From Rhizobium sophorae (GTDB lineage Bacteria; Pseudomonadota; Alphaproteobacteria; Rhizobiales; Rhizobiaceae), in contig NZ_JABFCN010000003.1 of the NCBI RefSeq assembly GCF_013087515.1, positions 62,001-126,000 on the forward strand: 64,000 nucleotides of DNA, read 5' to 3'. The translations under genes were made by a program, and so were the position numbers. The notes below the pieces were generated by a model, which had not been told where the DNA came from, did not search any database, and saw only the letters and a program-made list of their open reading frames with translations. This document shows positions 1 to 8,643 of the stretch, piece by piece. Position 1 is the first letter of the stretch. Every line of letters begins with the position of its first letter.

Positions 1-924
1 GAACTGATGGAGAAGGCGAAATACGACAAGAGCCAGATCACCGATATCGTCAAGATCGATGGCAAGAGCGTGATGTTCCCGCTGGCATCCTTCGTCTACC
101 CGGTCTTCGTCAACCTCGATATCGCCAAGGCCGCCGGCGTCGACAAGCTGCCGGCCACGCGCACGGAATTTGCCGAAGCCGCGAAGAAAATGACCGACGC
201 CTCGAAGAACCAGTACGGCTGGGTCCTGCCGCTATCCCTACAGTCTCCGAGCGGAATCCAGAACGACGTCATGTCCTGGGTCTGGGCCTCCGGCGCCTCG
301 ATGCTGAAGGACGGCAAGCCTGACCTCGAAAATGAAGCAGTCGTCGGCACGCTCGACTATATCGCCTCCCTCAACAAGGAAGGCGTTATTTCTCCCGGCA
401 TTTTTGCCAAGAAGGAACAGGACAAGGTCGAGGAATTCGTCAACGGCCGCGTCGGCATGATGGTGGATTCCCTCGCCCATGTGAACCTCATCCGCGAGCG
501 CAATCCGAAGCTCAATTTCGGCATCTCCGCCTTGCCGGCCACTGACGGCTACACCGGCAAGCGCGGCATGCCCTATGCATCCTGGGGCATCGGCATCAGC
601 GAGGGCAGCCAACACAAGGAAGAAGCCTGGAAGCTCGTCGAATACCTGATGAGCCCTGACGTCAACGGCCGTCTCGTCTCGATTGCCAATGCCTTCCCCG
701 GCAACGTCCATGCCAAGCCGGACTTCGTGGCCTCAGACCCGATCTTCGCGGAAGCCTTCAAAATCTTCCAGAGCGGTTATCCTGCGAACGAATTCGTCGG
801 CCTTCCGGTTGCCGAAGAGCTGATGCGCGACATGAACGTCGAAGTTCAGAAGATGTTCGATGGCCGGCAGTCAGCCAAGGAGGCAGCTGCCAATACCGAA
901 AAGGCTTGGCTGGCGAAGTTCTAA
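1..924 (+). CDS. Sugar ABC transporter substrate-binding protein (5'-partial)
   Basis: Periplasmic binding protein of the family-1 (MalE/UgpB-like, COG1653) type. The frame is open from base 1, so the signal peptide and N-terminus lie outside the window. About 307 residues are visible against a usual 410-440. The visible part has the typical C-terminal lobe, with a YASWGIGIS stretch, a GSQHKEEAWKLVEYLMSP helix and a terminal KEAAANTEKAWLAKF helix. Two permease genes follow on the same strand, so it is the capture component of that importer. The substrate cannot be read from the sequence; a mono- or oligosaccharide is likely from the family. Confidence 0.88.
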   Translation, partial: ELMEKAKYDKSQITDIVKIDGKSVMFPLASFVYPVFVNLDIAKAAGVDKLPATRTEFAEAAKKMTDASKNQYGWVLPLSLQSPSGIQNDVMSWVWASGASMLKDGKPDLENEAVVGTLDYIASLNKEGVISPGIFAKKEQDKVEEFVNGRVGMMVDSLAHVNLIRERNPKLNFGISALPATDGYTGKRGMPYASWGIGISEGSQHKEEAWKLVEYLMSPDVNGRLVSIANAFPGNVHAKPDFVASDPIFAEAFKIFQSGYPANEFVGLPVAEELMRDMNVEVQKMFDGRQSAKEAAANTEKAWLAKF

Positions 925-943
925 GCACGTCGCTTTCACGGAT

Positions 944-973
944 CACCGGCAGCGCAACCAGGCGCTGCCGGTG
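944..973 (+). promoter_or_regulatory. Intercistronic stem-loop after the binding-protein gene
   Basis: Perfect 12-bp inverted repeat CACCGGCAGCGC / GCGCTGCCGGTG with a 6-nt loop, 20 bases after the stop codon of the binding-protein gene and 40 bases before the permease start. There is no U-tract. Such hairpins commonly protect binding-protein mRNA from 3' exonucleases and lower downstream permease expression; that role is inferred. Confidence 0.55.
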
Positions 974-1012
974 CAAGTCGTCAAATTTCGGCAGAATGGA
1001 AAGTCACAGCTC

Positions 1013-1951
1013 ATGAATCATTCGGCTACGGCTCTGGTCGCTGCGCAAGCCAAAGCGCGAAGAAAAGGATGGCTTCGTTACAGCACCTTGAGGAAGCTGG
1101 TGCCGTATTTCTACGTTTCGCCGGCGACCCTGCTGCTTATCCTGCTGATGCTGTTTCCCATGATGATGGTCTTCAAATATTCACTGATGGACGGCGCCAT
1201 CATGAAAAAGGACGCTGCCTTCGCGGGCGTCCAGAATTATATGACCATCTTCGAGAATCCGGTCTTCTGGCAGTCGGTCGTGCAGACGCTTTATTTCACG
1301 ATCATGAGCGTCATCTTCCACTTCATCATCGGCCTGGCCTTCGCGCTGCTGTTGAACACCAACCGCGTCGATCCGCTCATTCGCAGCATCCTGCGCGTGC
1401 TCTTCATCCTGCCCTGGCTGTTCACGGCCGTCATCATCGCCATCATCTGGCGCCTGCTGCTCGACCCGAACGGCGTCGTCAACAGCGTGCTGATGGCGCT
1501 CCATATCATCAACTTCAAGGTCGAGTGGTTCTCCTCCACGCGCACCGCCATCCATGCTTTGACCTTCGCAAACATCTGGGCAGGCTATCCGCTCTACATG
1601 GTCAGCCTGCTCGCCGGCCTCCAGGGCATTTCGAAGGAGCTTTACGAGGCAGCCGGTATCGATGGCGCCAACGAAGTCCAAAAGTTCTGGTACATCACCA
1701 TTCCGCAACTGATGCCGATCATCATCAGCATCGCGCTCCTCGATTTCATCTGGACGATGCAGGTTTTTCCACTCGTATGGATGACGACGGGCGGCGGCCC
1801 GATCTATTCGACGGAAGTGCTCTCCACCTTCACCTACAAGCTCGCCTTCTCCCAGTATGAATTCTCGCTGGCTTCGGCGAGCGCAATGATCATCCTCATC
1901 ATCTCGATGAGCGTCACCTACTTCTACATCAAACACCAGCAGCGCAGGTGA
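1013..1951 (+). CDS. Sugar ABC transporter permease (MalF/UgpA type)
   Basis: Inner-membrane permease of 312 residues, normal for the family. The frame is open further upstream, but the first hydrophobic segment begins soon after the ATG at 1013 (MNHSATALVAAQ), and an earlier start would overlap the binding-protein gene. Six hydrophobic segments are visible. The cytoplasmic EAA loop reads YEAAGIDGANEVQKFWYIT with IPQLMP following, the docking site for the ATPase. It forms a heterodimer with the next gene, whose start is 3 bases after this stop. No ATPase gene is adjacent. Confidence 0.88.
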   Translation: MNHSATALVAAQAKARRKGWLRYSTLRKLVPYFYVSPATLLLILLMLFPMMMVFKYSLMDGAIMKKDAAFAGVQNYMTIFENPVFWQSVVQTLYFTIMSVIFHFIIGLAFALLLNTNRVDPLIRSILRVLFILPWLFTAVIIAIIWRLLLDPNGVVNSVLMALHIINFKVEWFSSTRTAIHALTFANIWAGYPLYMVSLLAGLQGISKELYEAAGIDGANEVQKFWYITIPQLMPIIISIALLDFIWTMQVFPLVWMTTGGGPIYSTEVLSTFTYKLAFSQYEFSLASASAMIILIISMSVTYFYIKHQQRR

Positions 1952-1954
1952 CCC

Positions 1955-2800
1955 ATGGCAAAGCGTTCCTTCAAAAGCTCGGTATTGCCGACCATCCTGA
2001 CCTATCTCGGCCTGGCGATCGGCCTGGTCTTTTCGGCCTTTCCGATCGTGTGGATGTTTTTCAGTTCGCTGAAATCGAATACGGAAATCTTCGCCCTTCC
2101 GCCGCGGCTGTTGCCGGATGATTTTACGGTGGCCGCCTATCTGACGATTTTCAACGATCCCGTGAAAGTGCGGTTCTTCATCAACAGCTACTTCGTCGCC
2201 GGCGTCGTCACCGGCCTGACCCTGGTCGTCGCGATCGTGACCGCCTACGGCTTCAGCCGCTATCAGTTCCGGTTCAAGAACACCTTGAACATCTTCATCA
2301 TCAGCACCCAGACCGTTCCGCCGATCACCCTTCTCATCCCCTATTTCGGAATGGTGGTCGCCTTCAGGATCTTCGATACCTATCTGGCGTTGATCCTCAC
2401 CTACATGGTCTTCACTCTGCCTTACGCCGTCCTGCTGATGACAGGCTATCTCAACACCCTGCCGAAAGAGCTGGATGAGGCCGTCCTTGTCGACGGCGGT
2501 TCAAGCTGGACGGCGCTTTGGCGCGTCATCGTTCCCGTATCCATCCCCGGGATCGTCGCCACCGCGGTCTACACCTTCCTGCTGGCCTGGAACGAATTCC
2601 TCTTCGCGCTGACGCTGACAAAGTCGATGGACCTCCGGACGGTTCCGATCGGCATTCAGCTTCTGATGGGCCAGCACGCCTTCGAATGGAACGAGATGAT
2701 GGCGATGAGCGTGCTCGGTTCCCTTCCCCTTCTGGTCCTTTACCTGGTTGCCCAACGCTATTTCCTGGCGGGCATGACCGCCGGCTCGGTCAAGAGCTGA
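1955..2800 (+). CDS. Sugar ABC transporter permease (MalG type)
   Basis: Second permease of the importer, 281 residues with six predicted membrane segments. The EAA loop is LDEAVLVDGGSSWTALWRV, followed by IVPVSIPG, as in MalG-family proteins. It begins 3 bases after the previous gene, so translational coupling is likely. The cluster ends here, tail to tail with the leftward operon; the nucleotide-binding subunit must come from elsewhere, probably a shared MsmK/UgpC-type ATPase. Confidence 0.88.
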   Translation: MAKRSFKSSVLPTILTYLGLAIGLVFSAFPIVWMFFSSLKSNTEIFALPPRLLPDDFTVAAYLTIFNDPVKVRFFINSYFVAGVVTGLTLVVAIVTAYGFSRYQFRFKNTLNIFIISTQTVPPITLLIPYFGMVVAFRIFDTYLALILTYMVFTLPYAVLLMTGYLNTLPKELDEAVLVDGGSSWTALWRVIVPVSIPGIVATAVYTFLLAWNEFLFALTLTKSMDLRTVPIGIQLLMGQHAFEWNEMMAMSVLGSLPLLVLYLVAQRYFLAGMTAGSVKS

Positions 2801-2802
2801 TG

Positions 2803-2819
2803 GAGCGCTGATCGCGCTC
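2803..2819. terminator. Possible bidirectional terminator hairpin
   Basis: Inverted repeat GAGCGC-TGATC-GCGCTC between two convergent genes (stops at 2800 and 2825). The stem is only 6 bp and there is no T-run on either side, so it is a weak candidate based mainly on position. Confidence 0.3.
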
Positions 2820-2824
2820 GAAAC

Positions 2825-3805
2825 TCATAGCGGGAGCAGAGTGCTGCGGCTAACGCCGACGTCCCAATCCCGCAGGGCAGCGCCGACCTCGGCCCTGGTT
2901 GGCGCGCCGGTACGACCGCCGAACACCTTGCATTTGAGAGCCGCTGCGATGGATGACACGCGCATCCTCTCTTCGATCGGCAAGGCCTCTGCGACAGCCA
3001 GCGCGAAAGCACCATGAAAAATATCGCCGGCTGCGAGCGTATCGACCGCCCTCACCTTCGGAGCGGTAAGATGGACGATTTCGCCGGTTCGGTCATCGAA
3101 CCAGAAAGAGCCCTTTTCGCCAGCGGTGACGCTGATGAAGGCATGCTCGAACTTTCGCTTCAGAAGGCCGACGACCTTCACCAGCTCGGCTGCACCCGCA
3201 AGGCGCTCGGCGGCCGGCTGCGAGAATACGATGTGGCTGGCCGCCGGTGCAAGCATCTCGATCACGCCATCGCCTGCGACATCGCCATCGAGAATGCCCG
3301 GTTTGCCCGCCTCTCGGGCGGCCAACAGCGTCCGCAGCGCAAGCTTCGGCCACCGGACGTCGACTAGCACCGCATCGAAAGAAGAAACGTCCTTTCTTGT
3401 GACCGGCTTGACCGTCTCGTGCAGGCCCGCATCGTAGAAAGGCACAATCAGGCGCTCGCCCTGATCATCGACGAGAATGGTCGAGACGGCCGAGCGGGCA
3501 CCGTCAACGCGCAGCATGCAGCTCGTGTCTATGCCGCTGTTGCCGAGGTCGGCAATGATGCGTTCGCCGGTGGCATCGTTGCCGACTGCGCCCCAGAGGC
3601 TGGCATTACCGCCCAGCCGGGCGACCGCAAAGGCGGCGCTCGACGCCATGCCCTCGGCGATCTGCAGCATATCGTAGGGCAGAATTTTGCCCTGGCCGGT
3701 CGGCAACGTGCGCACCCGAAAAAGGGTGTCCATGACCGCCGCGCCGACACACAAAACGCGGCGCGCCCGATCGGGAGGTACATCGAAGGCAGAGGACGTC
3801 GTCAA
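2825..3805 (-). CDS. PfkB-family carbohydrate kinase
   Basis: ATP-dependent sugar or sugar-acid kinase of the ribokinase/PfkB fold, 326 residues. The N-terminal glycine-rich strand reads LCVGAAVMDTLF and the second PfkB signature near residue 275 is VDTLAAGDIFHGAF, with the catalytic Asp of the AAGD motif. The start appears to be TTG at 3805, 18 bases after the upstream permease stop; the next in-frame ATG would remove the first beta strand. As the last gene of an operon with a DHDPS/NAL-family lyase it may phosphorylate a keto-deoxy sugar acid or the sugar released by the lyase; that substrate is inferred. Confidence 0.85.
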   Translation of the reverse strand: MTTSSAFDVPPDRARRVLCVGAAVMDTLFRVRTLPTGQGKILPYDMLQIAEGMASSAAFAVARLGGNASLWGAVGNDATGERIIADLGNSGIDTSCMLRVDGARSAVSTILVDDQGERLIVPFYDAGLHETVKPVTRKDVSSFDAVLVDVRWPKLALRTLLAAREAGKPGILDGDVAGDGVIEMLAPAASHIVFSQPAAERLAGAAELVKVVGLLKRKFEHAFISVTAGEKGSFWFDDRTGEIVHLTAPKVRAVDTLAAGDIFHGAFALAVAEALPIEERMRVSSIAAALKCKVFGGRTGAPTRAEVGAALRDWDVGVSRSTLLPL

Positions 3806-3823
3806 AGCCGTTGTCTCACCCGC

Positions 3824-4639
3824 TCACTTGACGGCTCCGGCCGTCAGGCCCGCCACGATCTGCCGTTGCGCAAACACCGTCAATATCAGCACGGGCAAGG
3901 TGACGATCAACGCCGCTGCCGCCAGCGGACCCCAACTGACCTGCTCGAACGAGAGCATGTTGTAGACCGCGACAGGAAGCGTGCGCGTCTCGCGACTGGC
4001 GAGCACGATGCCGAAGACGAAGTTGTTCCACGAGAAGATGACCGACAGGATGAAGGCGACAACAATGCCCGGCCTGGCGATCGGCAAGGCGACCAGGCGG
4101 AAAACCTGCCAGGGTGTTGCGCCATCGATGCTTGCAGCCTCCTCCAGCTCCATCGGCGTCGTCTCGAAATAACCGATCATGATCCACACGACGATCGGTA
4201 CGGTGACCACGAGATGGATGATGATCTGCGGCATGAGCGTGCCGAGCAGGTTCAGCCACTGGAACAGCAGGAAGAGCGGTATCAGGAAGGAAAGGCCAGG
4301 CGTCATGCGCGCGATCATGATAACCATGGCAGACTTCTCGGCCTTCAGCCGCGCGATGCCATATCCGGCGGGCACGCCGATCAGCAGCGCCAGAAGCGTG
4401 GCGGCACCTGTCACCAGCACCGAATTCCAGAGATAGAGGAAGAAATTGTTCTCCTCGAAAACCTTCAGATAATTCGACCAGGCCAAGCGCTCCGGGATGA
4501 AGACCGGCGGATAGGCGCCGTTGTCGATCTCATATTTCAGCGACAGCGAGATCATCCAGAGGAAGAACAGGACGACCGGCGAGATCATCACCAGGGCAAC
4601 AAACAGCAGTCCGATGCGATCGAGCGTCTTGCGCTTCAT
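3824..4639 (-). CDS. Sugar ABC transporter permease (MalG type)
   Basis: Inner-membrane permease of 271 residues. The EAA loop reads LEEAASIDGATPWQVFRLV, followed by ALPIARPG. The start ATG shares one base (TGATG) with the stop of the partner permease, a strong sign of coupled translation. It pairs with that protein to form the channel for the binding protein encoded two genes upstream. Confidence 0.88.
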   Translation of the reverse strand: MKRKTLDRIGLLFVALVMISPVVLFFLWMISLSLKYEIDNGAYPPVFIPERLAWSNYLKVFEENNFFLYLWNSVLVTGAATLLALLIGVPAGYGIARLKAEKSAMVIMIARMTPGLSFLIPLFLLFQWLNLLGTLMPQIIIHLVVTVPIVVWIMIGYFETTPMELEEAASIDGATPWQVFRLVALPIARPGIVVAFILSVIFSWNNFVFGIVLASRETRTLPVAVYNMLSFEQVSWGPLAAAALIVTLPVLILTVFAQRQIVAGLTAGAVK

Positions 4640-5577
4640 CAGCGTGCCTCCCCGTCGGACCAGTTCACGCGCTGCCGCAGCATCATAAGGACGAAGGAGA
4701 GCAGGACGATGAGGATGAAGAAGACAACCGCCATGGCCGAGCCATAGCCGATATCGTAGTAGGCGAAAGCGGTGTTGTAGAGGTAGATGTTGATCGTCTC
4801 CGACGCCGTGCCGGGACCGCCTTGGGTCATGGCATAGATGATGTCGAAACTTTTCACCGCATCGATGCTGCGGATGATCACGGCAATCATCAGGAACGGC
4901 GCGATCATCGGCAGCGTCAGATAGCGGAATTTCTGCCAGACATTGGCTCCGTCGATTTCAGCACTTTCATAGGGCTCACGTGGAACCGCCGCCAGACCGC
5001 CGAGCACGATCAACATGATAAGCGGCGTCCACTGCCAGGTCTCGACCAATACCAGCGACGGGATGACGCTGCTCTGATTGTAGATCCACTCCTGCGGGCC
5101 GATGCCGATGAAAGAGAGGAGATAGTTGAGGACGCCGAGCTGCGGATGGTACATCATCGTCCAGACCAGTGCGATGGCGACGGGTGTGGCCATCATCGGC
5201 ATCACGAATATGCCGCGGATAAGACCGCGCAACGGAAATTGAGCATCGAAGATCAGCGCGGCGAGCGTCCCTAGAAAAAGGGGGACCACCACGGAAAGCG
5301 TCGTATAGAGCACCGTATGCCACAGCGAGTCCCAGAAGCGCATGTCCCCGACCAGGCGGGCATAGTTGTCCAGTCCCGCAAAGACCTGGGACTGGCCAAG
5401 CGTCCAGCTGTTGACGCTCATCCAAAGCGTAAAAACCCATGGAAAAACAATTACGGCCGCAATGACGATCAGCGCCGGGATGACGAAAGGCCAATAGTTG
5501 GGAGCAAACCGGTCCGGTTTGCTCCTCCCTTTCGCCGTCTTGGCCACTGCGGCCGTTTCGATGCTTGTCGAGGCCAT
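4639..5577 (-). CDS. Sugar ABC transporter permease (MalF/UgpA type)
   Basis: Permease of 312 residues with six hydrophobic segments and an EAA loop YESAEIDGANVWQKFRYLT, then LPMIAPF. Both ends overlap neighbours by one base: its ATG uses the last base of the binding-protein TAA, and its TGA shares a base with the next ATG. No ATPase gene is found in the operon. Confidence 0.88.
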   Translation of the reverse strand: MASTSIETAAVAKTAKGRSKPDRFAPNYWPFVIPALIVIAAVIVFPWVFTLWMSVNSWTLGQSQVFAGLDNYARLVGDMRFWDSLWHTVLYTTLSVVVPLFLGTLAALIFDAQFPLRGLIRGIFVMPMMATPVAIALVWTMMYHPQLGVLNYLLSFIGIGPQEWIYNQSSVIPSLVLVETWQWTPLIMLIVLGGLAAVPREPYESAEIDGANVWQKFRYLTLPMIAPFLMIAVIIRSIDAVKSFDIIYAMTQGGPGTASETINIYLYNTAFAYYDIGYGSAMAVVFFILIVLLSFVLMMLRQRVNWSDGEAR

Positions 5578-6905
5578 TATCCCTCGCTTTTCGCCAGGAC
5601 GGGTTCGAACTGTGCCGTCGCTGCCTTCAGCTCGGTTTCGGGATCGGCGCCGCCGATCATGTTGGTGAGACCAACACCATAGACGTCGCGGAACTCGGTG
5701 ACCGGAATGATGACCGGCAGCGCGAGCTGCGAGATCTTGCCGGAACCGACGACGGCATCAAGCCAGGCGCCCGGCATCTTGACGCCTTCGCGGACCTTCG
5801 CATCCTCGAGGACGGACTGCCGGAAGGGAACACCGGCGCCGGCCTGCAGCAGACGTGCGCCCATTTCATGCGAAATTGCCCATTGGCAGAAGAGGTACCC
5901 GGCTTCTTTCTTCTGGCTTGCCGCGACGACGCCAAGGCCGTCGCCAAAGGTGCCTGCGGCTTGTGCCTTCGGACCTTTCGGCATGATGCCGTAACCGACC
6001 TGGCCGACGACGCGCGACTTTTCCGGATTCTCGATCGGCGGCGCAAAACCGACGCCGTCCAGCCACATGCCGATCTTGCCCTGCAGGAAGGCCGACTGCG
6101 CCTCGGCCCAGTTGAAGCCAGAAACGCCGGGAGGGGCGGTTTTGGTCATCAGCTTTTGATAGAGCTTGGCTGCATCGATCGCTTCTTGCGATGTCGTACG
6201 CAGCTTGCCATCCGGACCGAGCGGGCTCGAACCATACCCAAGCAGCAGCGACGTCCAGACCGGCGTATTGGCGTTCTTCAGGCCGCGGGCGACGAAGCCG
6301 TAGGTGTTGGTGGAAGGATCGGTGAGCGCCTCCGCAGCACTGGCGAGTTCTTCGAACGTCGTCGGGTAGGCGAGCCCCTTCTTCTCGAACAGCGTCTTGT
6401 TCCAGTAGATGATCCAGTAATCGACCGAGAATGGAAGCGAACGCAGGACGCCGTCCGGATCTCTGGCAAAAGTCAGGCCGGCTTCGGCGAAGTCGCTTTC
6501 AACCAGAGACGGGTCGGTCAGAGAGGGGTCCTTGAGAAACCCGCCAATATCAGCAAGCCAGCCGCCCTTTTCAAACTGCCGCTTCTGGACATGGTAGCTC
6601 ATGTGCACGACATCGAAGCTGGGCTTGCCGGAGCTCAGCTCGATGGTCGTTTTCTGACGCTGCTGTTGTTCGGGCGTCGCTTCGGCATTGACCTTGATGC
6701 CGGTCAGCTCCTCGAATTCGGACAAGTACTTCAGAAGTATTTCGCTGCGCGGGCTCTTGACCAGGTTGACTTCGAGCGTCGTGCCGGCAAAGCGCTTCCA
6801 ATCGACGGCAGCCGATGCCAACCGCACGCCGAGCATGCTGCTGGCGCCAAAAGCGGCCGTACCTGCCAGAAAGCCGCGTCTCGTCGGATTCAAAAACGAT
6901 GACAT
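5577..6905 (-). CDS. Sugar ABC transporter substrate-binding protein, Tat-exported
   Basis: Family-1 extracellular binding protein of 442 residues, full length. The N-terminus (SSFLNPTRRGFLAGTAAFG) is a twin-arginine signal with a cleavage region near LASAA at residues 29-33, suggesting export in folded form. The start ATG at 6905 is preceded by a strong AGGAGGAGG site. It follows the GntR regulator gene and precedes two permeases. The sugar is unknown; linkage with an NAL-family lyase suggests a sugar acid or derivative. Confidence 0.88.
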   Translation of the reverse strand: MSSFLNPTRRGFLAGTAAFGASSMLGVRLASAAVDWKRFAGTTLEVNLVKSPRSEILLKYLSEFEELTGIKVNAEATPEQQQRQKTTIELSSGKPSFDVVHMSYHVQKRQFEKGGWLADIGGFLKDPSLTDPSLVESDFAEAGLTFARDPDGVLRSLPFSVDYWIIYWNKTLFEKKGLAYPTTFEELASAAEALTDPSTNTYGFVARGLKNANTPVWTSLLLGYGSSPLGPDGKLRTTSQEAIDAAKLYQKLMTKTAPPGVSGFNWAEAQSAFLQGKIGMWLDGVGFAPPIENPEKSRVVGQVGYGIMPKGPKAQAAGTFGDGLGVVAASQKKEAGYLFCQWAISHEMGARLLQAGAGVPFRQSVLEDAKVREGVKMPGAWLDAVVGSGKISQLALPVIIPVTEFRDVYGVGLTNMIGGADPETELKAATAQFEPVLAKSEG

Positions 6906-6960
6906 GTGATTCCTCCTCCTTTTGCCGGCGATCTCCTCATCCCCGGCTGTTTATTTCCGA

Positions 6961-7620
6961 TTATATCCTGAGCGCACGATCTCTTGCATGATTGATATGT
7001 GCGACAAGGCTGTTGACGGCGTCCTCCGCCGATCGTCGTTCGATCGCCTCGAGCACCTTCAGGTGCTCAGCCATGACAGGCCCGACGTGACCTTCGATGC
7101 GAAAACGGTCCTGACTGATCAGGCGCATCTTGATCGAGTTCACCCGGTAGGCGTTCGAGATGATGGTATTTCCAAGGGCATCGATGAAGGCGTCGTGCAT
7201 GCCCCAATCGACAGCCTGCGCATGCACTTCCAATTCGTGCGATCCATCGCCGCTTCGAATGGCGTCGGCGATATCCCGATGCTGCTTCAATAGTCCGGCG
7301 ATTGTCTCGTCAGACGCAGAGCGGGTGAAAAGCGCGACCGCTTCCTTCTCCAGGAACACGCGCAGCTGGAACGCCTCGCGAATGAGGTTGAGGTCGATAT
7401 GCGCAATCTGCAAACCCCGCTGGGGCACCGTCTTGATCAGCCCTTCGGCTTCGAGCCTCGGGATGAGTTCGCGGATGGCGCCAAGCGTCAACCCCGTCAG
7501 CTCGACGAGGCGGCGCTGCGAAACGAACTGGCCGGGGCGCACGTCACGCGCAAGAAGGTGGCGTGTGAAGCTCTCATACGCCTTTTCCCGCAATGTCGGC
7601 TGCTCGTCCGTTCCGTCCAT
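6961..7620 (-). CDS. GntR-family (FCD) transcriptional regulator
   Basis: DNA-binding regulator of about 219 residues. An N-terminal winged helix-turn-helix (FVSQRRLVELTGLTLGAIRE) is followed by an all-helical FCD effector domain. I chose ATG 7620 because it is preceded by GGGAGAGG at good spacing and lies 25 bases after the upstream lyase stop; the frame is open to 7752 but that would overlap the lyase gene. It probably senses a product of the operon and controls the promoter before the lyase gene. Confidence 0.87.
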   Translation of the reverse strand: MDGTDEQPTLREKAYESFTRHLLARDVRPGQFVSQRRLVELTGLTLGAIRELIPRLEAEGLIKTVPQRGLQIAHIDLNLIREAFQLRVFLEKEAVALFTRSASDETIAGLLKQHRDIADAIRSGDGSHELEVHAQAVDWGMHDAFIDALGNTIISNAYRVNSIKMRLISQDRFRIEGHVGPVMAEHLKVLEAIERRSAEDAVNSLVAHINHARDRALRI

Positions 7621-7645
7621 CGCCTCTCCCAGAAACATCGCCGAC

Positions 7646-8530
7646 CTATGCCGCTTTCGAGCGGAAAAGAGTATCGAAGGCAAGAAAGAGTTGCGCCTGC
7701 CCTTCTGCCGATATTGAGACGAGTGGCGGACGAACCGCAAGCCAGATTTCATCCGACGTCACGTGAGAGACCATGGTTTTCACGGCGGCAGTCACCGGAA
7801 ATTTCAGCAGTTCCTCCACGAAATCCTCGACGCGGGAATCGTCCACGCCTTCCTCCGCCATCAGCTTGACCTCGCGTGGCACGAAATTCGCCATGCCGGA
7901 GATCGCACCCTGGCCGCCAAGCCGCACGCCCTTCGCCAGGTGACGTTCGTCCCCCACCAGGATGACGAGATCGCCATGCGACTTCAATAGTGTTTCCGTG
8001 AAAGGCCAGTCGCCGGAGGAATCCTTGACGCCGATAACGATGTTGGGAAAGGCGGTTCGCAGCCGCCCGATCAACGATACGGTCAGCGGCACCATGGTGA
8101 GCGAGGGAATGTTGTAGACGATAATGTCTCGCGCCTTGTCGCCGAGGATGGCGAAGACAGCGGAAAACCACTGGAAGACGCCATCGTCACTGACGTTCTT
8201 GAAATAGCACGGTGGAGCAAGAAGGATATTGCGGGCTCCCCTGGAAAGCGCACGGCCGGCCTGCATCGCCGCATCCTCGGCCGCGTCGACCAGCACACCG
8301 ACGATGATCTGATTTGCGGCTATCCCACTATCGAGCAAGGAATCGAAAACACGTTCACGTTCCTGCGTTCCGATCGAAGAGCCTTCACCCGTCGTCCCGA
8401 ACAGCGTAACGCTCGAACATCCGGCCGCGAGGCTGCGTTGCGCCTGCTCGATCATCGCCTCGATCGCGATATCCCCATTGCTGTCGAACGGTGTCGCAAG
8501 CGCGACCGAGAGCCCGAATTTCTGTGTCAA
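7646..8530 (-). CDS. Dihydrodipicolinate synthase / N-acetylneuraminate lyase family protein
   Basis: TIM-barrel aldolase or dehydratase of 294 residues. The GTTGEG phosphate/carboxylate-binding motif is near residue 45, the proton-relay Tyr is in VYNIPS (~residue 140) and the Schiff-base Lys in GVKDSSGD (~residue 168). The start is TTG at 8530, preceded by GGGAGG nine bases upstream. As first gene of an operon with a sugar importer and PfkB kinase it more likely handles a 2-keto sugar acid than lysine biosynthesis. The exact reaction cannot be decided from sequence. Confidence 0.86.
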   Translation of the reverse strand: MTQKFGLSVALATPFDSNGDIAIEAMIEQAQRSLAAGCSSVTLFGTTGEGSSIGTQERERVFDSLLDSGIAANQIIVGVLVDAAEDAAMQAGRALSRGARNILLAPPCYFKNVSDDGVFQWFSAVFAILGDKARDIIVYNIPSLTMVPLTVSLIGRLRTAFPNIVIGVKDSSGDWPFTETLLKSHGDLVILVGDERHLAKGVRLGGQGAISGMANFVPREVKLMAEEGVDDSRVEDFVEELLKFPVTAAVKTMVSHVTSDEIWLAVRPPLVSISAEGQAQLFLAFDTLFRSKAA

Positions 8531-8568
8531 ATATGCTTTCCTCCCAATTCCGCGTCAGATGTAGCAGA

Positions 8569-8580
8569 CTAACATGTTAG
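8569..8580. promoter_or_regulatory. Candidate operator for the GntR/lyase operon
   Basis: Perfect 12-bp palindrome CTAACATGTTAG, 38 bases upstream of the TTG start of the lyase gene and in the 113-base gap after repC. Position and symmetry fit a binding site for the GntR regulator of the same operon; the match is not to a defined consensus. Confidence 0.4.
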
Positions 8581-8643
8581 CTGTAAAGAGGTGATTGCAC
8601 ACTGCCTCGTTACACGATCGTCGCGGCCATAGCTTGCTAACGA

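Noticed and set aside
3419..4747. 442-codon open frame on the plus strand opposite the leftward permease and kinase genes
   Set aside because: Antisense shadow of genuine genes in GC-rich DNA; the protein is Arg/Asp/His-rich, low in hydrophobic residues and has no family motif.
5565..6902. 445-codon plus-strand frame opposite the sugar-binding protein gene
   Set aside because: Mirror frame of the binding-protein gene, which has a Tat signal, ribosome site and family motifs.
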